Shown here: piece by piece, positions 47,382 through 55,542 of the stretch | How the letters are laid out: every line of letters starts with the position of its first letter | How positions within the stretch are numbered: the first letter of the stretch is position 1 | Assembly: GCF_900095285.1 (NCBI RefSeq) | Contig: NZ_LT607734.1 | Span: 806,001 to 870,000 of the forward strand | Source: Fusobacterium gastrosuis | GTDB lineage: Bacteria > Fusobacteriota > Fusobacteriia > Fusobacteriales > Fusobacteriaceae | Reading direction: 5' to 3' | Length of the DNA: 64,000 bases | The notes under the pieces: generated by a model | What the model was told of the DNA's origin: nothing | The model's input: the letters and a program-made list of their open reading frames with translations, nothing else | Databases searched by the model: none | Made by a program: the position numbers and the translations under genes

Positions 47382-47447
47382 AAAGGCTGTTGCATAAAAA
47401 GATAATTTAAAGAATTAAATTTTGCAACAGTCTTTTCTTTAATTTTT
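47382..47447 (+). terminator. Terminator between adk and map
   Basis: AAGGCTGTTGCA pairs with TGCAACAGTCTT (one G-T pair) around a 38-nt AT-rich loop, then TTC and TTT. The long loop may weaken it. Confidence 0.6.
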
Positions 47448-47473
47448 AAATTTTGAAAAAAGAAAGGGAAAAT

Positions 47474-48238
47474 ATGAGATTAATAAAGACACTAGATGAG
47501 ATAAAGGGAATAAAAAAAGCAAATCAAATAATAGCTAAAATTTATGAAGATATTATCCCTCAATATCTTAAACCGGGAATTACAACAAAAGAAATTGATA
47601 AAATTATTGATGATTATATTAGAAGCTGTGGAGCAAGACCAGCTTGTATAGGAGTTCCTGGTCCTTATGGAGCATTTCCAGCAGCGACATGCATTTCGGT
47701 AAATGAAGCTGTTGTACATGGTGTTCCGAATGATAGAATTCTTCAAGATGGGGATATTGTAAGTTTAGATATAGTTACAGAGTTAAATGGTTTTTATGGG
47801 GATGCTGCTAAAACATTTGCTATTGGTCAAATAGACGAAGAAAGTAAGAAGTTATTAGAAATTACTGAAAAATCAAGAGAAATAGGGATAGAACAAGCAG
47901 TTGTTGGAAATAGACTAGGAGATATAGGTCATGCTATTCAACAGTTTGTTGAAAAAAATGGTTTCTCTGTAGTGAGAGATTTTGCAGGACATGGAGTAGG
48001 ATTGGCACTGCATGAAGACCCTATGGTACCGAATTACGGTAGAGCTGGAAGAGGATTAAAAATTGAAAATGGAATGGTTTTAGCAATAGAACCTATGGTT
48101 AATGTAGGAACATACAAAATTGCAATGTTAAATGATGGTTGGACCATTGTTACAAAAGATGGAAAAAGATCTGCACATTTTGAACATAGTATAGCAATTG
48201 TTGATGGGAAACCAGTTATTTTAAGTGAATTAGATTAA
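47474..48238 (+). CDS. map: Methionine aminopeptidase type I
   Basis: I place the start at ATG 47474 behind AAAGGGAAA; an in-frame TTG seven codons earlier would put the ribosome site inside the gene. The 254-residue protein shows the metal ligands in order: DGDIVSLDIV (Asp), FYGDAAKTFAIG (Asp), GHGVGLALHEDP (His), AIEPMV (Glu) and EHSIAIVDG (Glu). It removes the initiator Met from new proteins. Downstream genes were probably co-transcribed before the transposon insertion. Confidence 0.95.
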   Translation: MRLIKTLDEIKGIKKANQIIAKIYEDIIPQYLKPGITTKEIDKIIDDYIRSCGARPACIGVPGPYGAFPAATCISVNEAVVHGVPNDRILQDGDIVSLDIVTELNGFYGDAAKTFAIGQIDEESKKLLEITEKSREIGIEQAVVGNRLGDIGHAIQQFVEKNGFSVVRDFAGHGVGLALHEDPMVPNYGRAGRGLKIENGMVLAIEPMVNVGTYKIAMLNDGWTIVTKDGKRSAHFEHSIAIVDGKPVILSELD

Positions 48239-48487
48239 GACTATTTTTAGGAGCTATAACTATGATAGAGATAAGACAGTTATTAAATAATGAAAAAGAT
48301 GAAGCACTTTTATTTGTAAAAAAAGTTTATTTAGAAAGTAAAGATGAAAGTTATACTGAACAAGGAATAGAAACTTTTGGAAACTTTCTGGATAATAAAA
48401 AAATAACAAAATTATTTAAAATTTATGGTGCTTTTGAAGATAACATTTTAAAAGGTGTTATAGCAACTGATAGAAGAAAAAGACATA

Positions 48488-48495
48488 TAAATTTA
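48488..48495 (+). repeat. Target-site duplication, left copy
   Basis: TAAATTTA borders the left end of the element and is repeated exactly at 50221-50228. Eight base pairs is the usual duplication for IS1595-family transposition. Confidence 0.95.
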
Positions 48496-48529
48496 GGCTA
48501 TGTCACAACAAACAGTTGATAAATAGCCA

Positions 48530-48560
48530 TTTTTATAGGGGAGTATCAGAACTCCCCTAC
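48530..48560. other. Hairpin in the element's left arm
   Basis: TAGGGGAGT and ACTCCCCTA pair around a short ATCAGA loop, downstream of lnu(C). There is no T run on either side, so it is a weak terminator candidate. A recombination or transfer-related structure is the alternative. Confidence 0.45.
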
Positions 48561-48576
48561 AAACTGTTATTTGCAG

Positions 48577-49071
48577 TTATCTATACTCATTTGGAATTTC
48601 GATATGAAATGTCTCACACAATAACTTCACATCATGTGCATCATTTTCATCAAACTCGTATCCCAGATGGAACATTACTTGACTATATGGTTCAATACAG
48701 GAAACCTCTATTTCCTCAATTCTTCCTTTACCCGAAAAAGTTTCTACCGGAAAACAATCCCCATCATAAAGAATTTCACCTTCGTCCGTATATTCAAAAC
48801 AATGCAAATCAATAATTCTGTTTTTCAAATCTTCCCATACAGTATGGTTCAATGTTGTATATTCCATCTTAATCTCATAAAAGCCATTAGCTTTCATTAT
48901 TTCTATAAAGTTCTGATAATCGTTCTTTTCTACAAAAATGTCAATATCATTATGGGCTCTTGACTGATATCCAAGAAGAGCATCTACACCCCAGCCACCA
49001 TCAAGAAAGACTTTAATCTCCGCATCTATTGCAAATTGAAGAATCTGTTTTACATCTGTTATATTGACCAT
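48577..49071 (-). CDS. lnu(C): Lincosamide nucleotidyltransferase Lnu(C)
   Basis: The start at 49071 (MVNITDVKQILQ) follows GGAGATGATAAG and gives 164 residues, the size I recall for Lnu(C). The nucleotidyltransferase core is VFLDGGWGVDALLGYQSRAHNDIDIFVE, with the GG and the D-x-D metal pair, followed by TVWEDLKNRIIDLHCFEY. It adds a nucleotide to the hydroxyl of lincomycin or clindamycin and so inactivates the drug. It is co-directional with the transposase, 23 bases after its stop. Codon use differs from the host, in keeping with transfer from Gram-positive bacteria. Confidence 0.93.
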   Translation of the reverse strand: MVNITDVKQILQFAIDAEIKVFLDGGWGVDALLGYQSRAHNDIDIFVEKNDYQNFIEIMKANGFYEIKMEYTTLNHTVWEDLKNRIIDLHCFEYTDEGEILYDGDCFPVETFSGKGRIEEIEVSCIEPYSQVMFHLGYEFDENDAHDVKLLCETFHIEIPNEYR

Positions 49072-49094
49072 CTTATCATCTCCACAAATTCTAA

Positions 49095-50132
49095 TTAGGC
49101 GACCAGAGGAACTGCTGGTCTGTTTGATAAATCTCTGCATTTAGCAGTTTTCAATGTTGCCAAAACGAAAGTTAAGAAGATGTTCCTTTTCTCCATGTCG
49201 CTTTCTTTGGCGTAATTTACAAGGTTATTCCACACAAGATAGTTGTTCAGATACTTGGTAGAAACACCGTTAAAGCCACGCATAAACCTCTTTAGCTGGC
49301 TATGGTAGCTATTGATATGTTGGATATTATAAATGCCTTTCTTGGCTTTGCCAGTCTTTAACTGCACAAGGTCAATGCCATTGGCATTTGTAAATCTCAC
49401 ATAGGAGTTCATCTTGTCCGTAACAAGAGTGGAATTGGTCTTAATCCTACCATCATAAATATGATGTAAATCTCTTGTAGAAACTCTACCAGTATTCGTA
49501 ATCTTGGAGATAGACAAGCCATTCCTATTAACCGCACAAGGAACACATACCTTTTCTTGGGACAAGCCTCTGATATGTGTAGAATGACCACGCTTATGAG
49601 CCTTGCGTGGCATAGCAAATGTCTTACTCTTGCTATGATTGCCCTTGTACGAGATGGCGAAAAAAGTTTCGTCAGCCTCAATAATGCCGTCAAGGGTAAC
49701 ATCGTCTGCCATATTCTGAAGTGCATCCAAAATCTTGTGTCTCCAAAGGAATGCGGTGTTTCTGTGAATCCCACAAGCAACAGCAGTCTTACGAATGGAT
49801 AAGCCATTCATCATACAATCAATGTACTGCTCCCACACGGACAAGTCTTTTCTTGTACCAGACACAATGGAGTTCGTAGCAATCACGAAGGACTTGCCAC
49901 AATCCTTACATACATATCGCTGTGTGCCATCTTTACGATGACCATTGCGAACCACATGGATACAGCCACAAAGAGGGCATACACGACCATTTGCAAAGCG
50001 TTCCTTTGCTACGAAATCTTCAATATTCAAAGACTTTACAAAGGCAGGACTTAAAAGCATTGTTTTAAGGCTTTCCTGCTCTGCGACAGTCAACTTACCG
50101 ATAATATCTAATGCGTCTTTGATAGTAGGCAT
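49095..50132 (-). CDS. IS1595-family transposase
   Basis: ATG 50132 follows AAGGAGG; a TTG two codons earlier is the alternative start. In the 345 residues an N-terminal zinc ribbon (CPLCGCIHVVRNGHRKDG and CKDCGKSF) is followed by a helix-turn-helix (GLSIRKTAVACGIHRNTAFLWRHK). The ISXO2-like catalytic core has GIIEADETFF (first Asp), TLVTDKMNSYV (second Asp) and HINSYHSQLKRFMRGFNGVSTKYLNNYLVW (third acidic/Asn position). It moves the element that contains lnu(C). The frame is intact, so the element may still be active. Confidence 0.92.
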   Translation of the reverse strand: MPTIKDALDIIGKLTVAEQESLKTMLLSPAFVKSLNIEDFVAKERFANGRVCPLCGCIHVVRNGHRKDGTQRYVCKDCGKSFVIATNSIVSGTRKDLSVWEQYIDCMMNGLSIRKTAVACGIHRNTAFLWRHKILDALQNMADDVTLDGIIEADETFFAISYKGNHSKSKTFAMPRKAHKRGHSTHIRGLSQEKVCVPCAVNRNGLSISKITNTGRVSTRDLHHIYDGRIKTNSTLVTDKMNSYVRFTNANGIDLVQLKTGKAKKGIYNIQHINSYHSQLKRFMRGFNGVSTKYLNNYLVWNNLVNYAKESDMEKRNIFLTFVLATLKTAKCRDLSNRPAVPLVA

Positions 50133-50220
50133 ATCCAATTACCTCCTTCGGTGGTACTGTTTCTTACTATTATTATACGCTATTTCTCGTCAAAAATCAA
50201 CCATTTGTTGTGACAGAGCC

Positions 50221-50228
50221 TAAATTTA
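50221..50228 (+). repeat. Target-site duplication, right copy
   Basis: TAAATTTA matches 48488-48495 exactly and marks the right edge of the element. Confidence 0.95.
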
Positions 50229-50466
50229 TTTTTTGTAGATAAAAACTCACAAGGTAAAGGTATTGGAAAAAAGCTAATGAATATTGCTACAAGCAATAAT
50301 GAAAATTCATATATAACTGTAAATTCTTCAAGGTATGCAGTGCCTATATATAAAAATTTTGGCTTTGAAGCAACTTCTGAAGAAGAGCAAAAAGATGGGA
50401 TAATTTTTACACCTATGAAGAAAATATTAGAACAAAAATAATTTTTATAAAAAATAATAAAAAAAA

Positions 50467-50495
50467 TTGGATTTTTTTATATGTTATGTTATAAT
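50467..50495 (+). promoter_or_regulatory. Promoter of the infA-rplQ operon
   Basis: TTGGAT (50467-50472) and a perfect TATAAT (50490-50495) are spaced by 17 nt, 30 nt before the infA ATG. Because of it the transposon insertion upstream need not silence the ribosomal genes. Confidence 0.75.
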
Positions 50496-50525
50496 AGTGT
50501 GAATTTCTATTCGATGGGAGGTAAA

Positions 50526-50747
50526 ATGTCAAAAAAAGATGTTATCGAATTGGAAGGTACAATAGTAGAAGCTCTACCTAATGCTATGTTTAAAGTAGAA
50601 TTAGAAAATGGGCATACTATACTTGGCCACATCTCTGGAAAAATGAGAATGAATTACATTAAAATTTTACCAGGTGATGGAGTAACTGTACAAATCTCTC
50701 CTTATGACTTGTCGAGGGGTAGAATAGTATACAGAAAGAAAAATTAG
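50526..50747 (+). CDS. infA: Translation initiation factor IF-1
   Basis: The start at ATG 50526 ([11 protein letters not shown]) follows GGGAGGT and gives 73 residues, the standard length; a longer frame begins inside the promoter. The single S1-like OB fold is plain: [43 protein letters not shown] and [13 protein letters not shown]. It binds the ribosomal A site during initiation. rpmJ follows 22 bases later. Confidence 0.97.
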   Translation: MSKKDVIELEGTIVEALPNAMFKVELENGHTILGHISGKMRMNYIKILPGDGVTVQISPYDLSRGRIVYRKKN

Positions 50748-50769
50748 TTGAGGTGGAAAGGAGGTAGAA

Positions 50770-50883
50770 ATGAAAGTAAGAGTATCAATAAAGCCTATTT
50801 GTGACAAGTGTAAGATTATTAAAAGACATGGAAAAGTAAGAGTAATCTGTGAAAATCCTAAACATAAACAAGTTCAAGGATAG
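50770..50883 (+). CDS. rpmJ: Ribosomal protein L36
   Basis: This 37-residue protein starts [20 protein letters not shown] and ends [13 protein letters not shown]. The zinc ligands C11, C14, C27 and H32 are present, so this is the zinc-binding form. GGAGGT precedes the ATG. It is the usual partner between infA and rpsM. Confidence 0.97.
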   Translation: MKVRVSIKPICDKCKIIKRHGKVRVICENPKHKQVQG

Positions 50884-50939
50884 TCTTTATTAAAGAGAGT
50901 TATTAAAAAAGTACAACATAAATTTTAATTTATTTAAGA

Positions 50940-51035
50940 TGATGAAGTACTGTAAAGACATGGTGAGTCGTAGGACCATCTCCATAATAGCAGAATGGGA
51001 CATGTCGAAGAAAGTATTAGTTGGTTAATATACCA
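50940..51035 (+). promoter_or_regulatory. Structured leader before rpsM, possible r-protein autoregulatory RNA
   Basis: This stretch of a 200-nt gap is much richer in G than its surroundings. GACATG (50957-50962) pairs with CATGTC (51001-51006), TACT with AGTA outside it, and two smaller arms lie inside (GGT...ACC near 50962-50977; TCCAT...ATGGG near 50981-50999), suggesting a three-way junction. A binding site for S4 or another operon protein is plausible. The operon encodes S4, the known alpha-operon regulator in other bacteria. Confidence 0.5.
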
Positions 51036-51083
51036 GCAAATATATAAAACCTTTAAATTTTATAAAAAAGAGGAGGAAAAATT

Positions 51084-51440
51084 TTGGCTAGAATAGCAGG
51101 AGTAGATATCCCTAGAAACAAAAGAGTTGAAATAGCTTTAACTTATATTTACGGAATAGGAAGACCAACTTCTCAAAAAGTATTAACTGAAGCAGGAGTA
51201 AACTTTGACACTAGAGTTAAAGATTTAACAGAAGAAGAAGTAAATAAAATCAGAGAAATTATAAAAGATATCAAAGTTGAAGGGGATCTTAGAAAAGAAG
51301 TAAGATTGTCTATAAAAAGACTTATGGATATTAAATGTTACAGAGGATTAAGACATAAAATGAATCTTCCTGTAAGAGGACAAAGTTCTAAAACAAATGC
51401 AAGAACAGTTAAAGGTCCTAAAAAACCAATAAGAAAATAA
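51084..51440 (+). CDS. rpsM: Ribosomal protein S13
   Basis: This 118-residue protein starts at TTG with AGAGGAGG upstream: [25 protein letters not shown]. The family ending [27 protein letters not shown] is present. It binds the 16S head and contacts tRNAs. It is first of the cluster after a structured leader; a TTG start may limit its rate of initiation. Confidence 0.97.
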   Translation: MARIAGVDIPRNKRVEIALTYIYGIGRPTSQKVLTEAGVNFDTRVKDLTEEEVNKIREIIKDIKVEGDLRKEVRLSIKRLMDIKCYRGLRHKMNLPVRGQSSKTNARTVKGPKKPIRK

Positions 51441-51484
51441 TCGTATTTTAGATAGCAAAAACTTAGTAGAGGAGGTAGCTTAAA

Positions 51485-51874
51485 TTGGCTAAAAAAACAG
51501 TAGCTAAGATAAAAAAGAAAAGTAAGAATATTCCTAATGGAGTAGCTCATATACATTCAACTTTTAATAATACAATAGTTGCAATAACTGATGTTGACGG
51601 GAAGGTTGTAAGTTGGAAATCTGGTGGAACTTCTGGTTTCAAAGGAACTAAAAAAGGAACTCCGTTCGCAGCTCAAATAGCAGCTGAACAAGCAGCTCAA
51701 ATAGCTATGGAAAACGGAATGAGAAAAGTAGAAGTTAAAGTAAAAGGACCTGGATCAGGAAGAGAAGCATGTATCAGATCTCTTCAAGCAGCAGGATTAG
51801 AAGTTACAAAAATAACAGATGTAACTCCTGTACCACATAATGGATGTAGACCACCTAAAAGAAGAAGAGTGTAA
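51485..51874 (+). CDS. rpsK: Ribosomal protein S11
   Basis: This 129-residue protein starts at TTG behind [59 protein letters not shown] and [17 protein letters not shown] are diagnostic. It sits on the platform of the small subunit. Together with S13 it shows the unusual use of TTG starts in this operon. Confidence 0.97.
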
Positions 51875-51919
51875 TAAATCTAATTATCGAGTAAAAAACA
51901 AAGGAGGAATATTTAAGAA

Positions 51920-52507
51920 ATGGCAAGAAATAGACAGCCTGTTTTGAAGAAGTGTAGAGCTTTAGGAATAGATCCAGTTATTCTTGGGGTAAATAAATCT
52001 TCAAATAGAGGAATAAGACCAAATGCAAATAAAAAACCAACAGAATATGCAATTCAATTAAGAGAAAAACAAAAAGCAAAATTTATATATAATGTAATGG
52101 AAAAACAATTTAGAAAAATATATGAAGAAGCAGCAAGAAAATTAGGAGTTACAGGGTTAACACTAATTGAATATCTAGAAAGAAGACTTGAAAATGTTGT
52201 TTATAGATTAGGTTTTGCTAAAACTAGAAGACAAGCAAGACAAGTTGTATCTCACGGACATATAGCTGTAAATGGAAGAAGAGTAAATATCGCTTCTTAC
52301 AGAGTTAAAGTAGGAGATGTAATATCTGTAATAGAAAATTCAAAAAATGTAGAACTTATTAAAGCAGCAGTAGGAGATGCTACACCACCTGTATGGTTAG
52401 AATTAGATAGAGCTGCATTTACAGGAAAGGTTCTTCAAAATCCAACAAAAGAAGACTTAGATTTTGATTTAAATGAATCTTTAATAGTTGAATTTTATTC
52501 AAGATAA
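51920..52507 (+). CDS. rpsD: Ribosomal protein S4
   Basis: This 195-residue protein starts MARNRQPVLKKCRALGIDP, a form without the zinc-binding cysteine set. The S4 RNA-binding domain is visible at RLENVVYRLGFAKTRRQARQVVSHGHIAVNGRRVN. It starts 16S assembly and in other bacteria represses its own operon, so it is a candidate ligand of the leader before rpsM. An AAAGGAGG site precedes the ATG. Confidence 0.97.
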   Translation: MARNRQPVLKKCRALGIDPVILGVNKSSNRGIRPNANKKPTEYAIQLREKQKAKFIYNVMEKQFRKIYEEAARKLGVTGLTLIEYLERRLENVVYRLGFAKTRRQARQVVSHGHIAVNGRRVNIASYRVKVGDVISVIENSKNVELIKAAVGDATPPVWLELDRAAFTGKVLQNPTKEDLDFDLNESLIVEFYSR

Positions 52508-52538
52508 TAATGTAATCCTTTTGATAGGAGTTGATATA

Positions 52539-53519
52539 ATGTTAAAAATTGAAAAGCAGGCTAAAGCAATAAATATAACAGAAATAAAAGAAAGTGAAAC
52601 TAAAGGGCAATTTGTTGTAGAGCCTTTATATAGAGGGTATGGACATACATTAGGAAATGCACTTAGAAGAGTATTGCTTTCTTCTATACCTGGTGCAGCA
52701 ATAAAAGGAATAAGAATTGATGGAGTTTTAAGTGAATTTTCTGTAATTGAAGGAGTTAAAGAAGCTGTAACAGAAATAATCTTAAATGTAAAAGAGATTG
52801 TTGTTAAAGCTGAAAGTTCTGGAGAAAGAAAAATGACTTTATCAGTAAAGGGACCTAAAGTAGTAACTGCTGCAGATGTAATATCTGATATAGGTATAGA
52901 AATTGTAAATCCAGATCAAGTTATTTGTACAATAACTACAGAAAGATCATTAGATATGGAATTTCTTGTAAATACTGGTGAAGGATTTGTAGTATCAGAA
53001 GAGATAGATAAAAAAGACTGGGCAGTTGATTATATTGCTGTAGATGCAATCTACACTCCAATTAGAAAAGTTTCTTATGAAGTTCAAGATACAATGTTTG
53101 GACAAATGACAGATTTTGATAAATTGACATTAAATATAGAAACAGATGGAAGTATAGAAATAAGAGATGCGGTATCTTATGCAGTAGAGCTTCTAAGATT
53201 ACATTTGGATCCATTCTTAGAAATTGGAAATAAAATGGAAAACTTAAGAGATGAAATTGAAGAAGAAGTTGAAGAAAGTATAAGTACACAAATCGTTGAT
53301 GAAAAATCACATGATATGAAAATAGAAGAGTTAGATTTAACAGTAAGATCATTTAATTGCTTGAAAAAAGCTGGAATAGAAGATGTATCACAACTAGCTA
53401 ATCTATCTATGAATGAACTATTGAAAATTAAAAATTTAGGTAAAAAATCTTTAGAAGAAATTTTAGAAAAGATGAAAGATTTAGGATATGATCTTAATCA
53501 AAATGGATCTCCTGAATAA
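52539..53519 (+). CDS. rpoA: RNA polymerase alpha subunit
   Basis: I choose ATG 52539 (MLKIEKQAKAINI) behind ATAGGAGTTG; a longer frame overlaps rpsD. The 326-residue protein has the N-terminal assembly domain (PLYRGYGHTLGNALRRVLLSSIPGAAIKGIRIDG) and the C-terminal domain with two helix-hairpin-helix motifs (ELDLTVRSFNCLKKAGIEDVSQLANLS and LLKIKNLGKKSLEEILEKM), joined by an acidic linker (EIEEEVEES). It nucleates RNA polymerase and contacts UP elements. Confidence 0.97.
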   Translation: MLKIEKQAKAINITEIKESETKGQFVVEPLYRGYGHTLGNALRRVLLSSIPGAAIKGIRIDGVLSEFSVIEGVKEAVTEIILNVKEIVVKAESSGERKMTLSVKGPKVVTAADVISDIGIEIVNPDQVICTITTERSLDMEFLVNTGEGFVVSEEIDKKDWAVDYIAVDAIYTPIRKVSYEVQDTMFGQMTDFDKLTLNIETDGSIEIRDAVSYAVELLRLHLDPFLEIGNKMENLRDEIEEEVEESISTQIVDEKSHDMKIEELDLTVRSFNCLKKAGIEDVSQLANLSMNELLKIKNLGKKSLEEILEKMKDLGYDLNQNGSPE

Positions 53520-53546
53520 TATTATAATAAGGAGGAAATTCTACTA

Positions 53547-53897
53547 ATGAATCACAATAAATCATATAGAAAATTAGGAAGAAGAGCTGACCATAGAAAA
53601 GCTATGCTTAAAAATATGACTATATCTTTAGTGAAAGCAGAAAGAATAGAAACTACTGTAACAAGAGCTAAAGAATTAAGAAAATTTGCTGAAAGAATGA
53701 TAACTTTTGGAAAGAAAAATACTTTAGCATCTAGAAGAAATGCTTTTGCTTTCTTAAGAGATGAAGAAGCGGTAGCTAAAATATTTAATGAAATAGCTCC
53801 TAAATATGCTGAAAGAAATGGTGGATATACTAGAATAATTAAAACATCTGTTAGAAAAGGTGACTCAGCAGAAATGGCTATAATTGAATTAGTTTAA
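53547..53897 (+). CDS. rplQ: Ribosomal protein L17
   Basis: This 116-residue protein starts [24 protein letters not shown] and includes [21 protein letters not shown] and [25 protein letters not shown], the family hallmarks. It follows rpoA after 27 bases with an AAGGAGG site and closes the operon before the terminator at 53921. Confidence 0.97.
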   Translation: MNHNKSYRKLGRRADHRKAMLKNMTISLVKAERIETTVTRAKELRKFAERMITFGKKNTLASRRNAFAFLRDEEAVAKIFNEIAPKYAERNGGYTRIIKTSVRKGDSAEMAIIELV

Positions 53898-53920
53898 TTC
53901 AATATAAAATTTATAATAGA

Positions 53921-53956
53921 ATGCAACTCTAATTAAAAAAGGGTTGCATTTTTTTA
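53921..53956 (+). terminator. Terminator after rplQ
   Basis: ATGCAACTCT pairs with GGGTTGCAT (one G-T pair) around an AATTAAAAAA loop, followed by seven T. It ends the ribosomal operon. Confidence 0.85.
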
Positions 53957-53957
53957 G

Positions 53958-53986
53958 TTGCAAAGTATATTTGTTTAGTATACAAT
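53958..53986 (+). promoter_or_regulatory. Promoter of gapN
   Basis: TTGCAA (53958-53963) and TACAAT (53981-53986) are spaced by 17 nt, 53 nt before the ATG and directly after the rplQ terminator. Confidence 0.6.
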
Positions 53987-54039
53987 AATATAAATAAGAA
54001 TTTCTTATGTTTAAAAAAGTTTATAAAAAAGGAGGATAA

Positions 54040-55458
54040 ATGCAATATAAAAATTTAGTGAATGGAGAATGGGTAAGTTCAGAAAAAGTGATAAAAATAA
54101 ATTCACCTATAAATAATGAAGAAATAGGAACAATACCAGCTATGACAAAAGAAGAAGCTGATAATGCCATAAAGACAGCAAAAATTGCTTTGAAGAAATG
54201 GAAGAATTTAGCTGTTGTAGAAAGAGCAAAATATTTATATAAAGCTGCTGATATTTTGGAAAGAGATAAAGATATTATTGGGAATATACTTGCCAAAGAA
54301 GTAGCAAAAGGAATAAAAGCTGCTATTGGAGAAGTTGTAAGAACTGCAGATTTAATAAGATACTCAGCAGAAGAAGGTTTAAGAACTGTTGGAGAAATTA
54401 TTGAAGGTGGAAGTTTTGAGGCAGCAAGTAAAAATAAGATTGCTATGGTAAGAAGAGAACCGATGGGGTTAATTTTGGCAATAGCCCCTTTTAACTATCC
54501 AGTTAATTTATCAGCTTCTAAAATAGCTCCGGCATTAATAGGAGGAAATGTTGTTTTATTCAAACCACCAACACAAGGTGCAATTAGTGCCTTACTCCTT
54601 GTTAAGGCATTTTATGAAGCTGGAATACCAGCTGGAGTTATAAATACAGTAACAGGGAGAGGTTCTGAAATAGGAGATTATTTGATAGAACATCCTATGG
54701 TAGATTTTGTTAATTTCACCGGTAGTACTGTAGTTGGGAAAAGGATAGGGGAGCTTGCAGGAATGCGTCCAATTCTTTTAGAACTAGGTGGGAAAGACGG
54801 GGCAATAGTTGCAGAAGATGCAGACTTAGAAAAAGCAGCAAAAGATATAGTGAATGGGGCATTTAGTTATTCAGGACAAAGATGTACAGCTATCAAGAGA
54901 GTTCTAGTAGTTGAAGAGGTTGCAGATAAACTAGTTCAATTGATAAAAACAGAAGTAGAGAAACTAAAAGTAGGAGATCCTTTTGAAAATGCAGACATAA
55001 CTCCATTAATAGATAATAAATCTGCAGATTTTATAGAAACATTAATTAAAGATGCTTTAGATAAAGGAGCAAAAGCCCTTACTCCAGCAAAAAGAGAAGG
55101 AAATTTATTGTGGCCAGTTCTATTTGATGAAGTTACACTTGATATGCAAATAGCATGGGAAGAACCTTTTGGTCCTATATTACCAATAATAAGAGTAAAG
55201 GATGTAGAAGAGGCAATAGAAATTTGTAACACTTCTGAATATGGTCTTCAAACTTCAGTATTTACAAGGGATATAATGAGAGCTTTTGATATTGCAAAGA
55301 GATTGGAAGTGGGAACGGTACAGATAAATAATAAAACACAAAGAGGACCTGATAATTTTCCTTTTTTAGGGATAAAGGGTTCTGGTGTTGGAGTACAAGG
55401 TATAAAATATAGTATCGAAAGTATGACAAAGATAAAATCTATAGTAATTGATTGGTAA
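54040..55458 (+). CDS. gapN: NADP-dependent non-phosphorylating glyceraldehyde-3-phosphate dehydrogenase
   Basis: This 472-residue protein has the aldehyde dehydrogenase fold: APFNYPVNLSASKIAPAL near residue 150, NFTGSTVVGKRIG, general base Glu in LLELGGKDGAI near residue 250 and the nucleophilic Cys in YSGQRCTAIKR near residue 284. WPVLFDEVTLDMQIAWEEPFGPILP and RGPDNFPFLGIKGSGVGVQGIKYSIESM are closer to GapN than to general aldehyde dehydrogenases. It oxidises glyceraldehyde 3-phosphate to 3-phosphoglycerate and makes NADPH, bypassing one ATP-yielding step of glycolysis. The gene stands alone between terminators. Confidence 0.9.
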   Translation: MQYKNLVNGEWVSSEKVIKINSPINNEEIGTIPAMTKEEADNAIKTAKIALKKWKNLAVVERAKYLYKAADILERDKDIIGNILAKEVAKGIKAAIGEVVRTADLIRYSAEEGLRTVGEIIEGGSFEAASKNKIAMVRREPMGLILAIAPFNYPVNLSASKIAPALIGGNVVLFKPPTQGAISALLLVKAFYEAGIPAGVINTVTGRGSEIGDYLIEHPMVDFVNFTGSTVVGKRIGELAGMRPILLELGGKDGAIVAEDADLEKAAKDIVNGAFSYSGQRCTAIKRVLVVEEVADKLVQLIKTEVEKLKVGDPFENADITPLIDNKSADFIETLIKDALDKGAKALTPAKREGNLLWPVLFDEVTLDMQIAWEEPFGPILPIIRVKDVEEAIEICNTSEYGLQTSVFTRDIMRAFDIAKRLEVGTVQINNKTQRGPDNFPFLGIKGSGVGVQGIKYSIESMTKIKSIVIDW

Positions 55459-55463
55459 AAAAT

Positions 55464-55496
55464 GAAGAAGTGTACATTTTAGTACACTTCTTTTTA
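55464..55496 (+). terminator. Terminator after gapN
   Basis: GAAGTGTAC and GTACACTTC form a perfect 9-bp stem around ATTTTA, followed by TTTTTAT. Confidence 0.88.
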
Positions 55497-55542
55497 TGTT
55501 ATAATTTTATTATAATAAATAATATATAGGAGGAGTAAAAGT

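Larger units (their letters stand above)
48496..50220 (-). mobile_element. MTnSag1-like mobilizable element (ISSag10/IS1595 family) carrying lnu(C)
   Basis: The 1,725-bp element has imperfect terminal inverted repeats: left GGCTATGTCACAACAAACAG, right (read inward) GGCTCTGTCACAACAAATGG. It encodes an IS1595-type transposase and lnu(C) in the same direction, as in the lnu(C) element MTnSag1 of Streptococcus agalactiae, whose length I recall as about 1.7 kb. Its GC content is visibly higher than that of the host. TAAATTTA flanks it on both sides. It is therefore complete and probably recent. Confidence 0.92.
48262..50441 (+). pseudogene. GNAT acetyltransferase gene interrupted by a transposon
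   Basis: The 5' part (48262-48495) encodes MIEIRQLLNNEKDEA to RRKRHINL, and the 3' part (50229-50441) continues FFVDKNSQGKGIGKKLMNIA to the stop. Removing the element and one 8-bp duplication restores a 148-residue reading frame with the GNAT acetyl-CoA loop QGKGIGKK exactly at the join, so the gene was intact until the insertion. Frame 0 now ends inside the element after GYVTTNS at 48519. The original substrate is unknown. It sits between map and infA. Confidence 0.93.

Noticed and set aside
48516-48963. Plus-strand ORFs across the transposon's left part
   Set aside because: They are antisense to lnu(C), which has a matching family length, ribosome site and motifs.
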